NCBI GenBank assembly: GCA_937952975.1
Contig: CALFXX010000022.1
Coordinates: 1 to 64,000 of the forward strand
Length of the DNA: 64,000 nucleotides
Direction: 5' to 3'
DNA from: an uncultured Alcaligenaceae bacterium
GTDB taxonomy: Bacteria; Pseudomonadota; Gammaproteobacteria; Burkholderiales; Burkholderiaceae_B
Part shown: positions 49,369 to 58,673 of the stretch, piece by piece
Layout of the letters: each line of letters opens with the position of its first letter
Position numbering within the stretch: the first letter of the stretch is position 1
The notes under the pieces: model-generated
The model's database searches: none
What the model saw: only the letters and a program-made list of their open reading frames with translations
What the model was told of the DNA's origin: nothing
Translations under genes and position numbers: made by a program

Positions 49369-50355
49369 TTATTGGTTAATCACGATGTTGGCAGCTTTGC
49401 CGATTGCCTTTGAGGTTGCAAAATCTTTGGCGACGTATTGTTCAAACGCAGCACGGTCAAGCGTCATGATCTCAACCCCAAGGCTGCTAAAGCGCTCTTG
49501 CACAGCCTTTTGGCTCAGCGCTTGTTTGAGCGCAGCATTGAGCTTGTTGATCACTGCAGCGGGCATCCCTACAGGGCCAAACAAGCCTGTAAATGTCACA
49601 ATATCAACATCTTTAGCGCCCAACTCTTGAAAGGTCGGTACGTCAGGCAACAAGGCAGAGCGGACATTACCGCTTTGTGCGATTGCGATCAGTGTGCCAT
49701 TTTTGATATGCCCGATCGAGGCGATAAGTTGATCAAGGATGCTGTCGATCTGACCGCCTACAGCATCGTTCAGTGCTGGGCCGCTACCCTTGTAAGGGAT
49801 GTGAGTCAGTTTGAGTTGCATTTTGAGCGCTAACAGTTCGAGCGCGAGGTGCTGGCTTGAACCGTTGCCTGCTGAACCAATTGAGACCGTTGAGTTTGGG
49901 GCTTTGGCTTTGGCCGTAAAGTCAGCAAAGGTTTTGAGTTGTCCTTTGGCTGATACGCTCAGGACCATCGCCGCTTCATGGATCGGGCCGATTGCGGTTA
50001 AATCTTTGGTGGGATCGTAAGGTGCTTTCTGATCCAGTGCAGGCCCGACAGCGATCGAGCCGCTCGAGCCAAGCAATAAGGTATAGCCGTCAGGCGCGGC
50101 TCGCACTACGCCCATGGTGCCGATAAAACCGCCGGCCCCAGGTTTGTTTTCAACCACGACTTGCTGGCCTAAGATTTCTGATAAAGCTGGTGCAACCGTA
50201 CGAGCAGTGATGTCGACGTTACCCCCAGGCGCCCAAGGTACGACAATTTTGATGGGTTGACGCGGGTACTCTTGGGCGTGGGCTGCGAGGCCCGTGGTGC
50301 CGAGGTACAAGGCCGCTAACGAGCCCAAAATATGCAGGATTTTGAACGTTTTCAT
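49369..50355 (-). CDS. Bug/TctC-family periplasmic solute-binding protein
   Basis: A protein of about 328 residues. The signal peptide ends near AHA-QEYP and is followed by RQPIKIVVPWAPGGNVDITAR, the Bug family entry. The QHLALELLALK and IPYKGSGPALNDAVGGQID blocks are also typical. ATG 50355 is chosen over an upstream frame start because GGAG lies just before it and the signal peptide then begins cleanly. No TctA/TctB genes are near. It is divergent from a DapA-like and RraA-like pair, so it may bind the compound they degrade. Confidence 0.9.
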   Translation of the reverse strand: MKTFKILHILGSLAALYLGTTGLAAHAQEYPRQPIKIVVPWAPGGNVDITARTVAPALSEILGQQVVVENKPGAGGFIGTMGVVRAAPDGYTLLLGSSGSIAVGPALDQKAPYDPTKDLTAIGPIHEAAMVLSVSAKGQLKTFADFTAKAKAPNSTVSIGSAGNGSSQHLALELLALKMQLKLTHIPYKGSGPALNDAVGGQIDSILDQLIASIGHIKNGTLIAIAQSGNVRSALLPDVPTFQELGAKDVDIVTFTGLFGPVGMPAAVINKLNAALKQALSQKAVQERFSSLGVEIMTLDRAAFEQYVAKDFATSKAIGKAANIVINQ

Positions 50356-50477
50356 GATGGTCTCCGGCGCAATACCCAAAGAGGCAAGCGCTTCTGTTGT
50401 CTATGGCTTAGACTAACGATTGTACGTGGTTAGAACAAGCGAGCAACCGCATAAGCGACCCAAGATAAGGAAGCATT

Positions 50478-51413
50478 TTGAACACACTGAATGAGACGGC
50501 CCAAGGGGTCTACCTGATTACTGTTACTCCGTTTAAAGATAATGGCGAGCTTGATCTGCCGAGCACCGATCGCATGGTTGATTTTTGCCTCGAGCGTGGT
50601 GTGACTGGTCTGACGGTGTTGGGCATCATGGGCGAAGCCACCAAGTTAACGGCCGAAGAATCGAGGTTGTTTGTGCGGCAGGTCCTTGCCAGGGTTCAGG
50701 GTAAGGTACCCGTGGTGGTCGGGGCTTCTGCGCCTGGCTTTGCGCCAATGGGCGAACTCACCAAAAGCGTGATGGACATGGGGGCTGCGGGCGTCATGGT
50801 GGCGCCCCCTTCCACTGTGCGTACCGACGATCAAATCAGCAGCTATTTTGAGATGGTCAATGAAACCCTTGGCCCTGATGTACCTTGGGTGCTGCAAGAC
50901 CATCCTGTTTCAACGACGGTGCAGATGTCGACGGCAGTCGTACTTAAAATTCTTAAAAATTCGCCTCGCTGTGTCATGCTCAAGCATGAAGACTGGCCGG
51001 GCCTGGCCAAGCTCAGCGCGATCTGCACGGCGATGCAAAAAGGCGAGTTACGCAAGATCTCGATTTTGACGGGTAACGGCGGCGGTTTGTTTTTGCCTGA
51101 AGAGCTGGTGCGTGGTGCCAATGGCGCGATGACAGGTTTTGCGTATCCTGAAATGATGGTTGATGTCTGCGCAGCTTATGCGGCCGGAAACGTTGAGCGC
51201 GCTTTCGATATTTTTGATGCGTATCTTCCTTTAGCGAAGTACGAGCAGCAGGGCGGTATCGGTTTGGCTGTTCGAAAACATATTTTGGCCGAGCGTGGCG
51301 CGATTGCCTCGGCAGCGATTCGTAAGCCGGGGCCAAAGCTATCGGCGCTGGATATTGCCGACATCAACCGCTTGACTGCTCGGCAAGAAAAGAAATTAAG
51401 CGAGTTAAAGTAA
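50478..51413 (+). CDS. Dihydrodipicolinate synthase-family lyase/aldolase (catabolic type)
   Basis: A 311-residue TIM-barrel aldolase. The Schiff-base Lys169 (MLKHED) and the GIMGEATKL pyruvate-binding loop are kept. The usual catalytic Tyr of the YNVP motif is replaced by Gln140 (LQDHPVST), as in several non-DapA members. It probably cleaves or forms a 2-oxo acid but is unlikely to be the lysine-pathway DapA. The start is TTG, supported by AAGGA 6 bases before it. A hairpin lies between this gene and the RraA-like gene downstream. Confidence 0.85.
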   Translation: MNTLNETAQGVYLITVTPFKDNGELDLPSTDRMVDFCLERGVTGLTVLGIMGEATKLTAEESRLFVRQVLARVQGKVPVVVGASAPGFAPMGELTKSVMDMGAAGVMVAPPSTVRTDDQISSYFEMVNETLGPDVPWVLQDHPVSTTVQMSTAVVLKILKNSPRCVMLKHEDWPGLAKLSAICTAMQKGELRKISILTGNGGGLFLPEELVRGANGAMTGFAYPEMMVDVCAAYAAGNVERAFDIFDAYLPLAKYEQQGGIGLAVRKHILAERGAIASAAIRKPGPKLSALDIADINRLTARQEKKLSELK

Positions 51414-51434
51414 GCGCGTTCAAGTAAAAGTAAG

Positions 51435-51482
51435 CGGGTATCGAATGCTGCAGATTATCGCTGCACCGCATCCCGATACCCG
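51435..51482. repeat. 9-base perfect inverted repeat between the DapA-like and RraA-like genes
   Basis: CGGGTATCG (51435-51443) and CGATACCCG (51474-51482) enclose about 30 bases with some inner pairing. No U tract follows, so it is more likely an mRNA processing or stability element, or an operator, than a terminator. Confidence 0.5.
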
Positions 51483-51530
51483 AGCTTGGCGTTATCAAAC
51501 AGTCGCTATTCCTACAGAGAGTACTCCGCC

Positions 51531-52244
51531 ATGATTAATATGCAGCTCGACCCCAAAGTCATCGAAATTTTGTCAAAAATCTCGACCGCGACCTTGACCA
51601 CTATTTTGCTGAAAAAAGGGTTGCGTAACGTTTGGATGCGCGGCACCAAACCGATTCGCACGGGGCAACCGCGCCTCGTTGCGCGTGCCTTTACCTTGCG
51701 TTTTGTGCCGGCCCGCGAAGATCTGGCGACCCCAGAGTCTTGGTCGTCACCGATCTCGACGCGTGGTGCGATCGAAGACATGCCCGAAGGCTGTATTGCT
51801 GTGGTCGACTCAATGGGTGTGACCGATGCCGGTATTTTTGGCGATATCTTGTGTGCTCGGATGGCCAAGAAAAAAGTCGCAGCCTTAGTCACAGATGGTG
51901 TTGTGCGTGATTTATCTGGTGTCTTGGGTACTGGTTTGCCTGTGTGGTGTTCGGGTGCGGCAGCACCTCCGTCCGTGGCAGGTTTAACATTCGTCGCGTG
52001 GCAGCAGCCCATCGGGTGCGGCGGTGTTGCGGTGTTTCCGGGTGATGTGGTCGTGGTGGATGATGACGGCGCGGTCTTGATCCCCGCCGCCCTACTTGAC
52101 GATGTTCTAGTCAGCGCCCAAGCGCAAGAAACTCTTGAAAACTGGATTATGGAGCAAGTGCAAAAGGGCCACGCGTTACCTGGTTTATATCCACCTAACG
52201 CTGAAAACTTGGCTCGCTACAAGGCTGAAACAGGGCAAACATAA
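51531..52244 (+). CDS. RraA-family protein, probably an HMG/CHA-type aldolase
   Basis: A 237-residue protein of the RraA/dimethylmenaquinone methyltransferase-like fold. The motif of the 4-hydroxy-4-methyl-2-oxoglutarate aldolase group is present: GDILCARM and, about 20 residues on, GVVRD, with a late VVVDDDGAVLIP. These enzymes split a hydroxy-oxo-dicarboxylate into pyruvate and another oxo acid with a metal ion. ATG 51531 is preferred to a TTG at 51486. The context with Bug and DapA-like genes supports carboxylate catabolism rather than RNase E control. Confidence 0.85.
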   Translation: MINMQLDPKVIEILSKISTATLTTILLKKGLRNVWMRGTKPIRTGQPRLVARAFTLRFVPAREDLATPESWSSPISTRGAIEDMPEGCIAVVDSMGVTDAGIFGDILCARMAKKKVAALVTDGVVRDLSGVLGTGLPVWCSGAAAPPSVAGLTFVAWQQPIGCGGVAVFPGDVVVVDDDGAVLIPAALLDDVLVSAQAQETLENWIMEQVQKGHALPGLYPPNAENLARYKAETGQT

Positions 52245-52262
52245 ATGTGAGTGAGAAACTGT

Positions 52263-53084
52263 TTAGCCTTGAGGTTTGATAGTTTGCCGTAGAAAAATCC
52301 CAAGACCGATCGTCGCGATGGCCGCCGCCAGATATTGAAACGGGCGTGATTCATCAAAGTCAAGACGATCGGCTAACAACACATAAATACAGAGTGCGGC
52401 GCCAACGCTGGCAGTGCGCAGAGGCCACGCCTGAGGGGCGACAAAGCGAGCGGGGATCAGCTTGGACAGTGTGGCCCCTAGCATGCCACTGAACAGCCCA
52501 ATCGACATCCCTGCGAAGACATCGGCAGGCCAGTGTGCACCGACGGCCACGCGTGCCAAGCCCGCGAGTGTGGCCAACACAAACAGCCAGAGCCCGAACT
52601 TACGATGCGCAGGTGGCAAACTGAAATACAAGGCGGTGGCCAGGGCGAATGCCGTCAGCGTATGGCCTGACGGCATCGCAAGGGATGTCAATGGATTGCC
52701 GACAATGTGAAAGCTGCTGGGGTCAAGCACTGAAGCGGGTCGCGGAAACTGCAGACTCAGTTTAAGTGTGCGTGAAATCACACCAGCCAGTGCACCAGCG
52801 CAAAGCGTGGCCAGCAAGGCTCGAGGTGCCAACACCAACAGCGGGCAGAGCAAAGCAAAAACTCCCCAGCCGTTGCCTAGCATATTAAAAAACACCCAGA
52901 ATAAATCTGGTAGCTTTTGCGTATGGGTGTTGATCAGCTTAAACAGAGAAACTGGATCGGTACTGAGTTCGACCACACCCCAACAGAACAGTGGCAGCAG
53001 GCACCATAACCAGTAAACGGGCTTGACTAAACGAGCTGTGACGATATGAGTTGACACTGCTTTAGGCGGCTGCGTGTTGGGCAT
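52263..53084 (-). CDS. PAP2-family membrane phosphatase
   Basis: A protein of about 273 residues with some six membrane helices. The three PAP2 motifs are present: KLSLQFPRP, MPSGH and RVAVGAHWPADV. It would dephosphorylate undecaprenyl pyrophosphate, phosphatidate or a lipid-A-type phosphate at the periplasmic face. The ATG at 53084 overlaps the end of the glycosyltransferase gene by 23 bases; a TTG at 53102 would lengthen the overlap. It is part of an envelope-glycan gene cluster. Confidence 0.88.
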   Translation of the reverse strand: MPNTQPPKAVSTHIVTARLVKPVYWLWCLLPLFCWGVVELSTDPVSLFKLINTHTQKLPDLFWVFFNMLGNGWGVFALLCPLLVLAPRALLATLCAGALAGVISRTLKLSLQFPRPASVLDPSSFHIVGNPLTSLAMPSGHTLTAFALATALYFSLPPAHRKFGLWLFVLATLAGLARVAVGAHWPADVFAGMSIGLFSGMLGATLSKLIPARFVAPQAWPLRTASVGAALCIYVLLADRLDFDESRPFQYLAAAIATIGLGIFLRQTIKPQG

Positions 53085-54330
53085 TCGCGCGAGCTGCGGC
53101 AAATTGAATGCTCATTTTTTCAAGGACTTGGTCAACACTAATCGCGCGCATGCAGGCGTTATCCGAGCACGGCGTCTTGCGATGATTGGCGGCGCTGACA
53201 CAAGGCGAGCACGCGAGTTGCGCCGTAATCGGTATCGATTTGCCGAGCGAGCCGTAAAGCGCCGGGGTTTCTGGGCCAAACAGGACGACAGTGTGCAAGC
53301 CAGTTACCGAAGAAAAATGTCCAGGTCCCGAGTCGTTTGTGACCATGACATCAGCCAGGGTATACAGCGAAGGCAGCTCGGCAAACGAGACTTGACCCGC
53401 AAAATTCAAGGCGTTGGGCACGTTAGCGCCCACTCGAACGTTTTCAACATAGGCGTGCTCAGCCGGCGAGCCCGTAATCAAAATGAGACAGTCAGGCCAT
53501 TTTTTTTGTAACGCAACAATCAACGCCGAAAAACGTTCAGGCGCCCAACGGCGTTGTACTAAAAGTTCACTAGCGTTTGGATTGACTAGCAGCAACGGTT
53601 GTTGACCCAACGTAAACGTACGCTGCGCGTCGCGTGCCAAGCGCTCAATGCGTTCGAGTACGGCTTGCTTGTCACTGGGCTTGATCACGGCTTGTGCAAT
53701 TTGAATCGAGGCGTCGGTGATGTGCACTTTGCTAAAGGGTTGCTCAGCCTTTGTTGAAAAGGCCGCGTGAATCAACGCCATAAAGTTTTTAGCGATGTGA
53801 ATATGGGGGTTGTAATGCACTTTATGCGTCAGCATATTGCCGCGCCACAGGCCTTCGCCGTGAAAAATGTGATAACCGACACGCCGGCGCGCGCCACAGA
53901 GGCCGGTTAACAATGCTGTGAAACGCGAGAACAACTCAAGATCAATCACGGTGTCGATTTTTCGTGCGCGCGCTTGAAAGAGAAATTTGACCGTATCGAC
54001 AACCAGGCTGACTAACGATGAGGCGTCGATCGTAAAAATATTTGCTGCGGGCACCGTGTTGAGCAAGGTCAGGCTCGCTTTGTTACTTTTGAAAATCAAA
54101 AAAAAGATCTCGGCTCCCCGAGCCTGCGCATCGCGCATCGCGGGGTCAACCAAAATTGCACTGCCCATTTCTGAGAGTTCAACGAACAACAGTTTTCGCG
54201 GTGTAGCAGAAGGCCCGGCTATTAAGGTTTTGATCCAGTCAAACAGCATCACAAAGGGAGTGGCGAGTGCGCAAAGTGGCACGCCAACCCGATGGTCGAT
54301 GGTGCGCATGGTGTCAACGCTTAGACTCAT
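53062..54330 (-). CDS. Glycosyltransferase family 9 (heptosyltransferase-like)
   Basis: A 422-residue GT-B protein. The C-terminal donor site shows TNDSGPGHFSSVTGLHTVVLFGPETP, usual for ADP-heptose transferases, and the N-terminal half has the acceptor Rossmann fold. A Cys-rich tail, CSPCVSAANHRKTPCSDNACM, is typical of a GT9 branch and might bind metal. It should add a sugar to LPS core or another envelope glycan at the inner membrane. Confidence 0.87.
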   Translation of the reverse strand: MSLSVDTMRTIDHRVGVPLCALATPFVMLFDWIKTLIAGPSATPRKLLFVELSEMGSAILVDPAMRDAQARGAEIFFLIFKSNKASLTLLNTVPAANIFTIDASSLVSLVVDTVKFLFQARARKIDTVIDLELFSRFTALLTGLCGARRRVGYHIFHGEGLWRGNMLTHKVHYNPHIHIAKNFMALIHAAFSTKAEQPFSKVHITDASIQIAQAVIKPSDKQAVLERIERLARDAQRTFTLGQQPLLLVNPNASELLVQRRWAPERFSALIVALQKKWPDCLILITGSPAEHAYVENVRVGANVPNALNFAGQVSFAELPSLYTLADVMVTNDSGPGHFSSVTGLHTVVLFGPETPALYGSLGKSIPITAQLACSPCVSAANHRKTPCSDNACMRAISVDQVLEKMSIQFAAARANAQHAAA

Positions 54331-54384
54331 AAGCTTGGGCTCTTAACGTTTAGAAACATAAAAAAAAATGAAATGCCTGAATTG

Positions 54385-55434
54385 TCACGGCGTGGCATGT
54401 TGCTGTTTGTTTGTGTTTGACGCGTCAGAGCGACGCCGCCGCAGCAAGGACACCGCACCAGGTAAATAGGTTGCAAGGGTGACGATACCAAAGCTCACCG
54501 AGGCCAGGACAGTCACGCCACTGTCGACGCCCCACAACACCAGCGCTGCCGAAAGAGTGGCTTCGCGTAAGCCCCAACCCGAAATGCTGATCGGCAGCAT
54601 CATCAACAGCCCCAGCGCTGGCAGACCCACCATGAGTGCTGCGAAGGGCGCATAGATCCCGAAGGCGCGCAGACAAAACCAGAAGGCGCACAGCGCCAGG
54701 GTGTGAGTCATGACCGAAATGGTGAGTTGCACGGCCACTTGTGGCCAGCCAAATGCAGTGTCAACACCCTTAAGTGCCTGGCCCATGCCAAGTTTGATCA
54801 GCAAGGCTGAGATCAGGCTGCGGGTGCGTTGTAGCTTTAGCAATAAGGCGCCGACAGCGGCCCCGCCGAGCATTGCACCCAACACCCAAGCGCCAAGCGT
54901 CGGCCCCCAAGGTGCAATCATCGAGCCGCTTAAGAGCAAACCAAGCGCTCCGAGAATATTGTTGCCGACCAGACCCAAGCCTCGATCAAAGGCGACACTT
55001 AGAAAGCCAAGACGCAGGCGCGGTGGGGCGTTTTGCAGGTCAATTGGCTCATGAAGTTCTTGTGTCAGGGTGGGCTGCGCCGAGAGCGCGTTGCTTTTTT
55101 GAGCGAGTCGACTCGCTTCAACCGCACGATAGCTATCGCCCCCGATCGTGCTGGGCAGGCCTTGGTTGATCAGGCCCCCGGCAAAATAAAGGGTGATGTA
55201 GTCGGCCACCGGGTGATAGAGCCCGAGGCTGCGCAATACCCAGCCCCAACGCACGACTGCGAGTAAGTTTGCCGATACAAGCAGTGCAAGCGCAAGCACA
55301 AACCACAGAGGCTGAATCTCGATTTTTGTGGATCTGAGAGCCTGCCAATCGATATTGCGCGCAGCAAGCCATAAGAGCAACAGCGACAACACGACCCGTA
55401 GATAAGGCCACAGTGATTTCAAGGTGTTTTTCAA
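54385..55434 (-). CDS. Flippase-like/LPG-synthase-TM family membrane protein
   Basis: A 349-residue integral membrane protein of the UPF0104/AglD group (lysylphosphatidylglycerol synthase TM region). Seen are INQGLPSTIGGDSYRAVEASR and ISGWGLREATLSAALVLWG, both marks of this family. Members are thought to move lipids or lipid-linked sugars, but the reaction is not established. The start is TTG, overlapping the upstream TGA stop (TTGA). It is coupled to the GT39 gene. Confidence 0.82.
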   Translation of the reverse strand: MKNTLKSLWPYLRVVLSLLLLWLAARNIDWQALRSTKIEIQPLWFVLALALLVSANLLAVVRWGWVLRSLGLYHPVADYITLYFAGGLINQGLPSTIGGDSYRAVEASRLAQKSNALSAQPTLTQELHEPIDLQNAPPRLRLGFLSVAFDRGLGLVGNNILGALGLLLSGSMIAPWGPTLGAWVLGAMLGGAAVGALLLKLQRTRSLISALLIKLGMGQALKGVDTAFGWPQVAVQLTISVMTHTLALCAFWFCLRAFGIYAPFAALMVGLPALGLLMMLPISISGWGLREATLSAALVLWGVDSGVTVLASVSFGIVTLATYLPGAVSLLRRRRSDASNTNKQQHATP

Positions 55435-56993
55435 TTCGGTTTACCTGAGTGAGTGGGTGTTTGCACACCCCCCCAGTTACGGCAGTGATAAAAGCTAAAG
55501 TCTGAAATTAACCTACCCAGCCGCTCGATATTCAGTTGCTCAACCCGAGTGCACGACTCAAAACCGCCTGCTTGCAAGGGTAAATCAAAGGACATTTGTG
55601 ACCAGTTTACAAAAATACTGTCCTGTCCTGTTGGGAGTTGCCCAAACCACAGATCAAACTGGTCAAAGCGCGAGTCAAGCACAAAGACGTCCAATGGGCG
55701 GGCATACCAAGCCATCCGGCTTGCGAGTGTCCAGTTTTTGACCGAAATCGACGTGACCTTTAGGCTGCTTGCTAATGCACGTGCCTGTGCACCCGCGAGA
55801 TCCCAGCCCCACATGTCAGAGAGTGGATTCTTTTTGCCCCAAGCGTGTTGCTGACTGACGCCTGGGATGCCAACAAAAAACAAGGCGACGAACGCGAGCA
55901 AGCAAATGATGGCCTGGGTGCGTACAAAGGCAATGATCCACTGATGTTTGCCACTGCGCCAGTAGACTGCCAGCGCGCCGGCAGCAAAGGGGATGAGAGC
56001 CAGCCACGCCGGCCCCGTCCAATGTGGCAGGCTGCCGCCTCCGCCAGACAGCGCGGCAGTCACCAAAAAGGGCAGTAAAAAAAACGAAAGTAGCCCAAGT
56101 GCCGGCCAGTTGCGACTGCCCGCTAATTGGCGCAACACTAAATAACCACCTAAAAATAGGAGTGGCCCATAGGCGACAAGTTGTAAGCCGAAAAAGCCCA
56201 AGAGCCGACGGGCTTGCCACTGGCCGCCGCTGCCATGATTGAGTTGATACACAAACGATATCCACTCATGTTGGGCGTTCCAGTAAAAAACTGGGGAGAC
56301 GAAACAACAGGCGATCGCCAGCGCGAGCCACGGGCCGGGAGTTCGCAACCAGCGCAAGCCCTGCGCGCTGCTGAGCGCCAGAATGAGTGCGGCTGCAGGG
56401 AGGACGGCCGTGTATTTCGATAAACCCGCAAGCCCCAACAGCACGCCGGCACCTAACCAAAGACGTAACCGTGTCTGAGCGGTCTGCGCAGTGTGCGACG
56501 TTTGACTTAACTTAAGCGAAACCTGCATGAGTAAAAGAGAGAGCACCATCAACAGCGTGTCAGGTAACAGCCCGACACCCAGAACGTGCAGTAAAGGGGC
56601 AAGTAGAACAAGTGCAACAGCCCAAAGGCCCGCAACCTCTTGGGTATGGTGATCTGTTTGCCAGGCCGGCACCAGTGCAGGTAATTGCAGAGCGATACTT
56701 CGAGCACTCAGACAGGAGACAAGCCAGAGCGCCTGGGGGATCAGTCGCAGCACGCCATCGGGCACACCGAGCGCAACCAAAGGCCATTGCAGCCAACCGA
56801 CTAAGGGGGGATGGTCAAAGTAACTGAGGGCGAGCTTGTCAGCGTAAAGCGCGTAGTGCGCTTCGTCGACCGAAAGCGTGAGTAAGCCGCCAAACACCAC
56901 ATGTAACAACAGCCCGAGTGCCAAAAGCGCCACGAGGCGCTGAGTCAAGGTTGATGCACGAAGGCTTGCTGCAGCAGAGGACAGTAACGGCAA
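55431..56993 (-). CDS. Glycosyltransferase family 39 membrane protein (ArnT/PMT-like)
   Basis: A 520-residue protein with many helices. The first periplasmic loop has SVDEAHYALYADKLALSYFDHPPLVGW, with the acidic catalytic residues of the GT39/ArnT fold. It uses a polyprenyl-phosphate sugar to modify lipid A, a lipid or a protein at the periplasmic side. The start codon is TTG with AGGG 7 bases upstream. It leads the run GT39, flippase-like, GT9 and PAP2, which suggests one envelope modification pathway; the sugar is unknown. Confidence 0.88.
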   Translation of the reverse strand: MPLLSSAAASLRASTLTQRLVALLALGLLLHVVFGGLLTLSVDEAHYALYADKLALSYFDHPPLVGWLQWPLVALGVPDGVLRLIPQALWLVSCLSARSIALQLPALVPAWQTDHHTQEVAGLWAVALVLLAPLLHVLGVGLLPDTLLMVLSLLLMQVSLKLSQTSHTAQTAQTRLRLWLGAGVLLGLAGLSKYTAVLPAAALILALSSAQGLRWLRTPGPWLALAIACCFVSPVFYWNAQHEWISFVYQLNHGSGGQWQARRLLGFFGLQLVAYGPLLFLGGYLVLRQLAGSRNWPALGLLSFFLLPFLVTAALSGGGGSLPHWTGPAWLALIPFAAGALAVYWRSGKHQWIIAFVRTQAIICLLAFVALFFVGIPGVSQQHAWGKKNPLSDMWGWDLAGAQARALASSLKVTSISVKNWTLASRMAWYARPLDVFVLDSRFDQFDLWFGQLPTGQDSIFVNWSQMSFDLPLQAGGFESCTRVEQLNIERLGRLISDFSFYHCRNWGGVQTPTHSGKPN

Positions 56994-57178
56994 TTCAGCA
57001 CCCTAAGGAAGTGCTCGCAGTATAGACGGGTGCCGACCCACGGAGCCGTTGTGTGATACTCAAAATTTGCTGAATTCGATCTTGGCATACACCTTTGGCT
57101 GCCAAGTCAGCCCGTCATACGTTGCATCGACTTGCGCGCGCGTTGCATAATCGCCTCATAACCTTTCAGGAGAATCAA

Positions 57179-57934
57179 TTGAAGACACCCAGTTTTCGTC
57201 TGGACAACCGCCGCGCCCTGGTGACCGGCGGCAGCCGTGGTATTGGTCAGGCGGCTGTATTTGCTCTGGCCGAAGCCGGAGCGCACGTGGTGGTTGCCGC
57301 TCGCAATGAAAGCGAAGTCAATGCAGTCTGTGAGCGCGTGCGGCAGGCCGGCGGGCAGGCAACGCCTTGGGTGGTGGACGTGACCCACTCAGCGGCCGTC
57401 AGCGAGGGTATCGCCCGATTGGGCCCGTTTCAGATTCTGGTGAATAACGCGGGTACCAATCGCCCCACGCTTTTGACCGATATGCAAGATAGTGACCTTG
57501 ATGCCGTCATGGCTCTAAACGTGAACGCAACCTTTTATGTCACACGCGAAGTGGTCAAGGGTTTGCTCAACGCTGGCCTGACCGGCAGCCTAATCAATGT
57601 CTCGTCACAGATGGGCCATGTGGGCGGGCCTAAGCGAACGGTCTATTGCGCAAGCAAGCACGCCATCGAGGGGATGACGAAAGCGCTGGCCTGGGAGCTT
57701 GGTGCAGCAGGGATTCGTGTGAATACTTTGTGCCCAACATTTGTCGAGACGGATCTGACGCGTCCGATGTTGGCTGACCTGGCGTTTAAAGAGTTTGTCG
57801 TCTCGAAAATTGCGTTGGGTCGTGTCGGTCAGCCCCAGGACATGATGGGGGCGGTCGTATTTTTGGCGAGCGACGCTTCGGCCATGGTGACTGGCTCTGC
57901 GTTAATGGTAGACGGAGGCTGGACCGCTATTTAA
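57179..57934 (+). CDS. SDR-family NAD(P)-dependent oxidoreductase
   Basis: A 251-residue classical SDR with all key parts: TGGSRGIG (16-23), NNAG, Ser142/143, Tyr156 and Lys160 (YCASK). The PTFVETDLTRPM and VDGGW ends are typical. It should reduce or oxidise a ketone/alcohol; the substrate is unknown. The start is TTG at 57179, chosen because AGGAGA lies 5 bases upstream; a longer frame from 57095 adds a Lys/Arg/His-rich extension without support. The 3' end overlaps the convergent gene by 8 bases. Confidence 0.9.
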   Translation: MKTPSFRLDNRRALVTGGSRGIGQAAVFALAEAGAHVVVAARNESEVNAVCERVRQAGGQATPWVVDVTHSAAVSEGIARLGPFQILVNNAGTNRPTLLTDMQDSDLDAVMALNVNATFYVTREVVKGLLNAGLTGSLINVSSQMGHVGGPKRTVYCASKHAIEGMTKALAWELGAAGIRVNTLCPTFVETDLTRPMLADLAFKEFVVSKIALGRVGQPQDMMGAVVFLASDASAMVTGSALMVDGGWTAI

Positions 57935-58655
57935 TCACGACGGGAAACACGCGCCAGGTGATTTGGCGCTTGCCGTCAGGATCAAAAAGCCTGGCGTTGG
58001 CGCGACGCGCAATAAAGCCAGCAGGTAGGTCTGCTTGGCCCGTCACGTTTAGATAATGCCCGAATGCCACCTGGGTGCGTGCGAGGGTGATGGTTTCGGT
58101 ACGACCGTCGTTGTACACGCCCTCAAAGCTGAGTTCGAGTAGGCCTTTGAATTCAGGGCGGTCGGGTTTTTCTTGAAGCAGCCAAAGCAGGTAGGTAAGC
58201 TTGGGCGTTGTTTTATTTTGAATAAAATTAGCGGTGCTAAACCCCACGGGGCCAAAGCGCGCGTCATATGGCAAGCTTTGAGCAAACTGATTGAGTTGCT
58301 CTTTAAGCGGCGATACCAAAGCTAGCGTCTTGGCAAGTTCGTCTTTAAGTTCGCGATTGAGTTTTTCACTTTCGGCTTGTGCGCCTTCAAGCAAGCGAGC
58401 CTGCTCGTCAATCTTGAGTTGAAGGCGTTGGCGCTCAAGTGTTGCGCTGTTGAGTTCTTCAGTAAGCTTCTGTGCCTCGGTGCTTGTGAGGTGCTTGGAT
58501 CCGTAGCTCGTTTGTAAAATCAGCGTGCCACTGCCGCCGGCAAGTATCCCAAGCAACAACAAAATAAGCCAACTTGGAAGCCGACGCGAGCGCCGACGCG
58601 TGTCATAGGGCGCCGGTTTAAAAATTGCCCGCTTCGTTTGAACGCGAATAACCAT
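57927..58655 (-). CDS. Membrane-anchored coiled-coil protein of unknown function (DUF6776-like)
   Basis: A 242-residue protein. A basic cytosolic N-terminus (Arg-rich, 1-28) is followed by one membrane helix (about 29-50), a coiled coil (about 58-115) and a C-terminal periplasmic beta-type domain ending in KRQITWRVFPVVIK. No catalytic motif is seen. It is known as a conserved family of unknown role in Burkholderiales. AAGGA lies 5 bases before the ATG. It follows murU by 18 bases on the same strand, so it may be linked to peptidoglycan recycling or envelope upkeep. Confidence 0.78.
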   Translation of the reverse strand: MVIRVQTKRAIFKPAPYDTRRRSRRLPSWLILLLLGILAGGSGTLILQTSYGSKHLTSTEAQKLTEELNSATLERQRLQLKIDEQARLLEGAQAESEKLNRELKDELAKTLALVSPLKEQLNQFAQSLPYDARFGPVGFSTANFIQNKTTPKLTYLLWLLQEKPDRPEFKGLLELSFEGVYNDGRTETITLARTQVAFGHYLNVTGQADLPAGFIARRANARLFDPDGKRQITWRVFPVVIK

Positions 58656-58673
58656 ACAATCCTTGAAACATCA

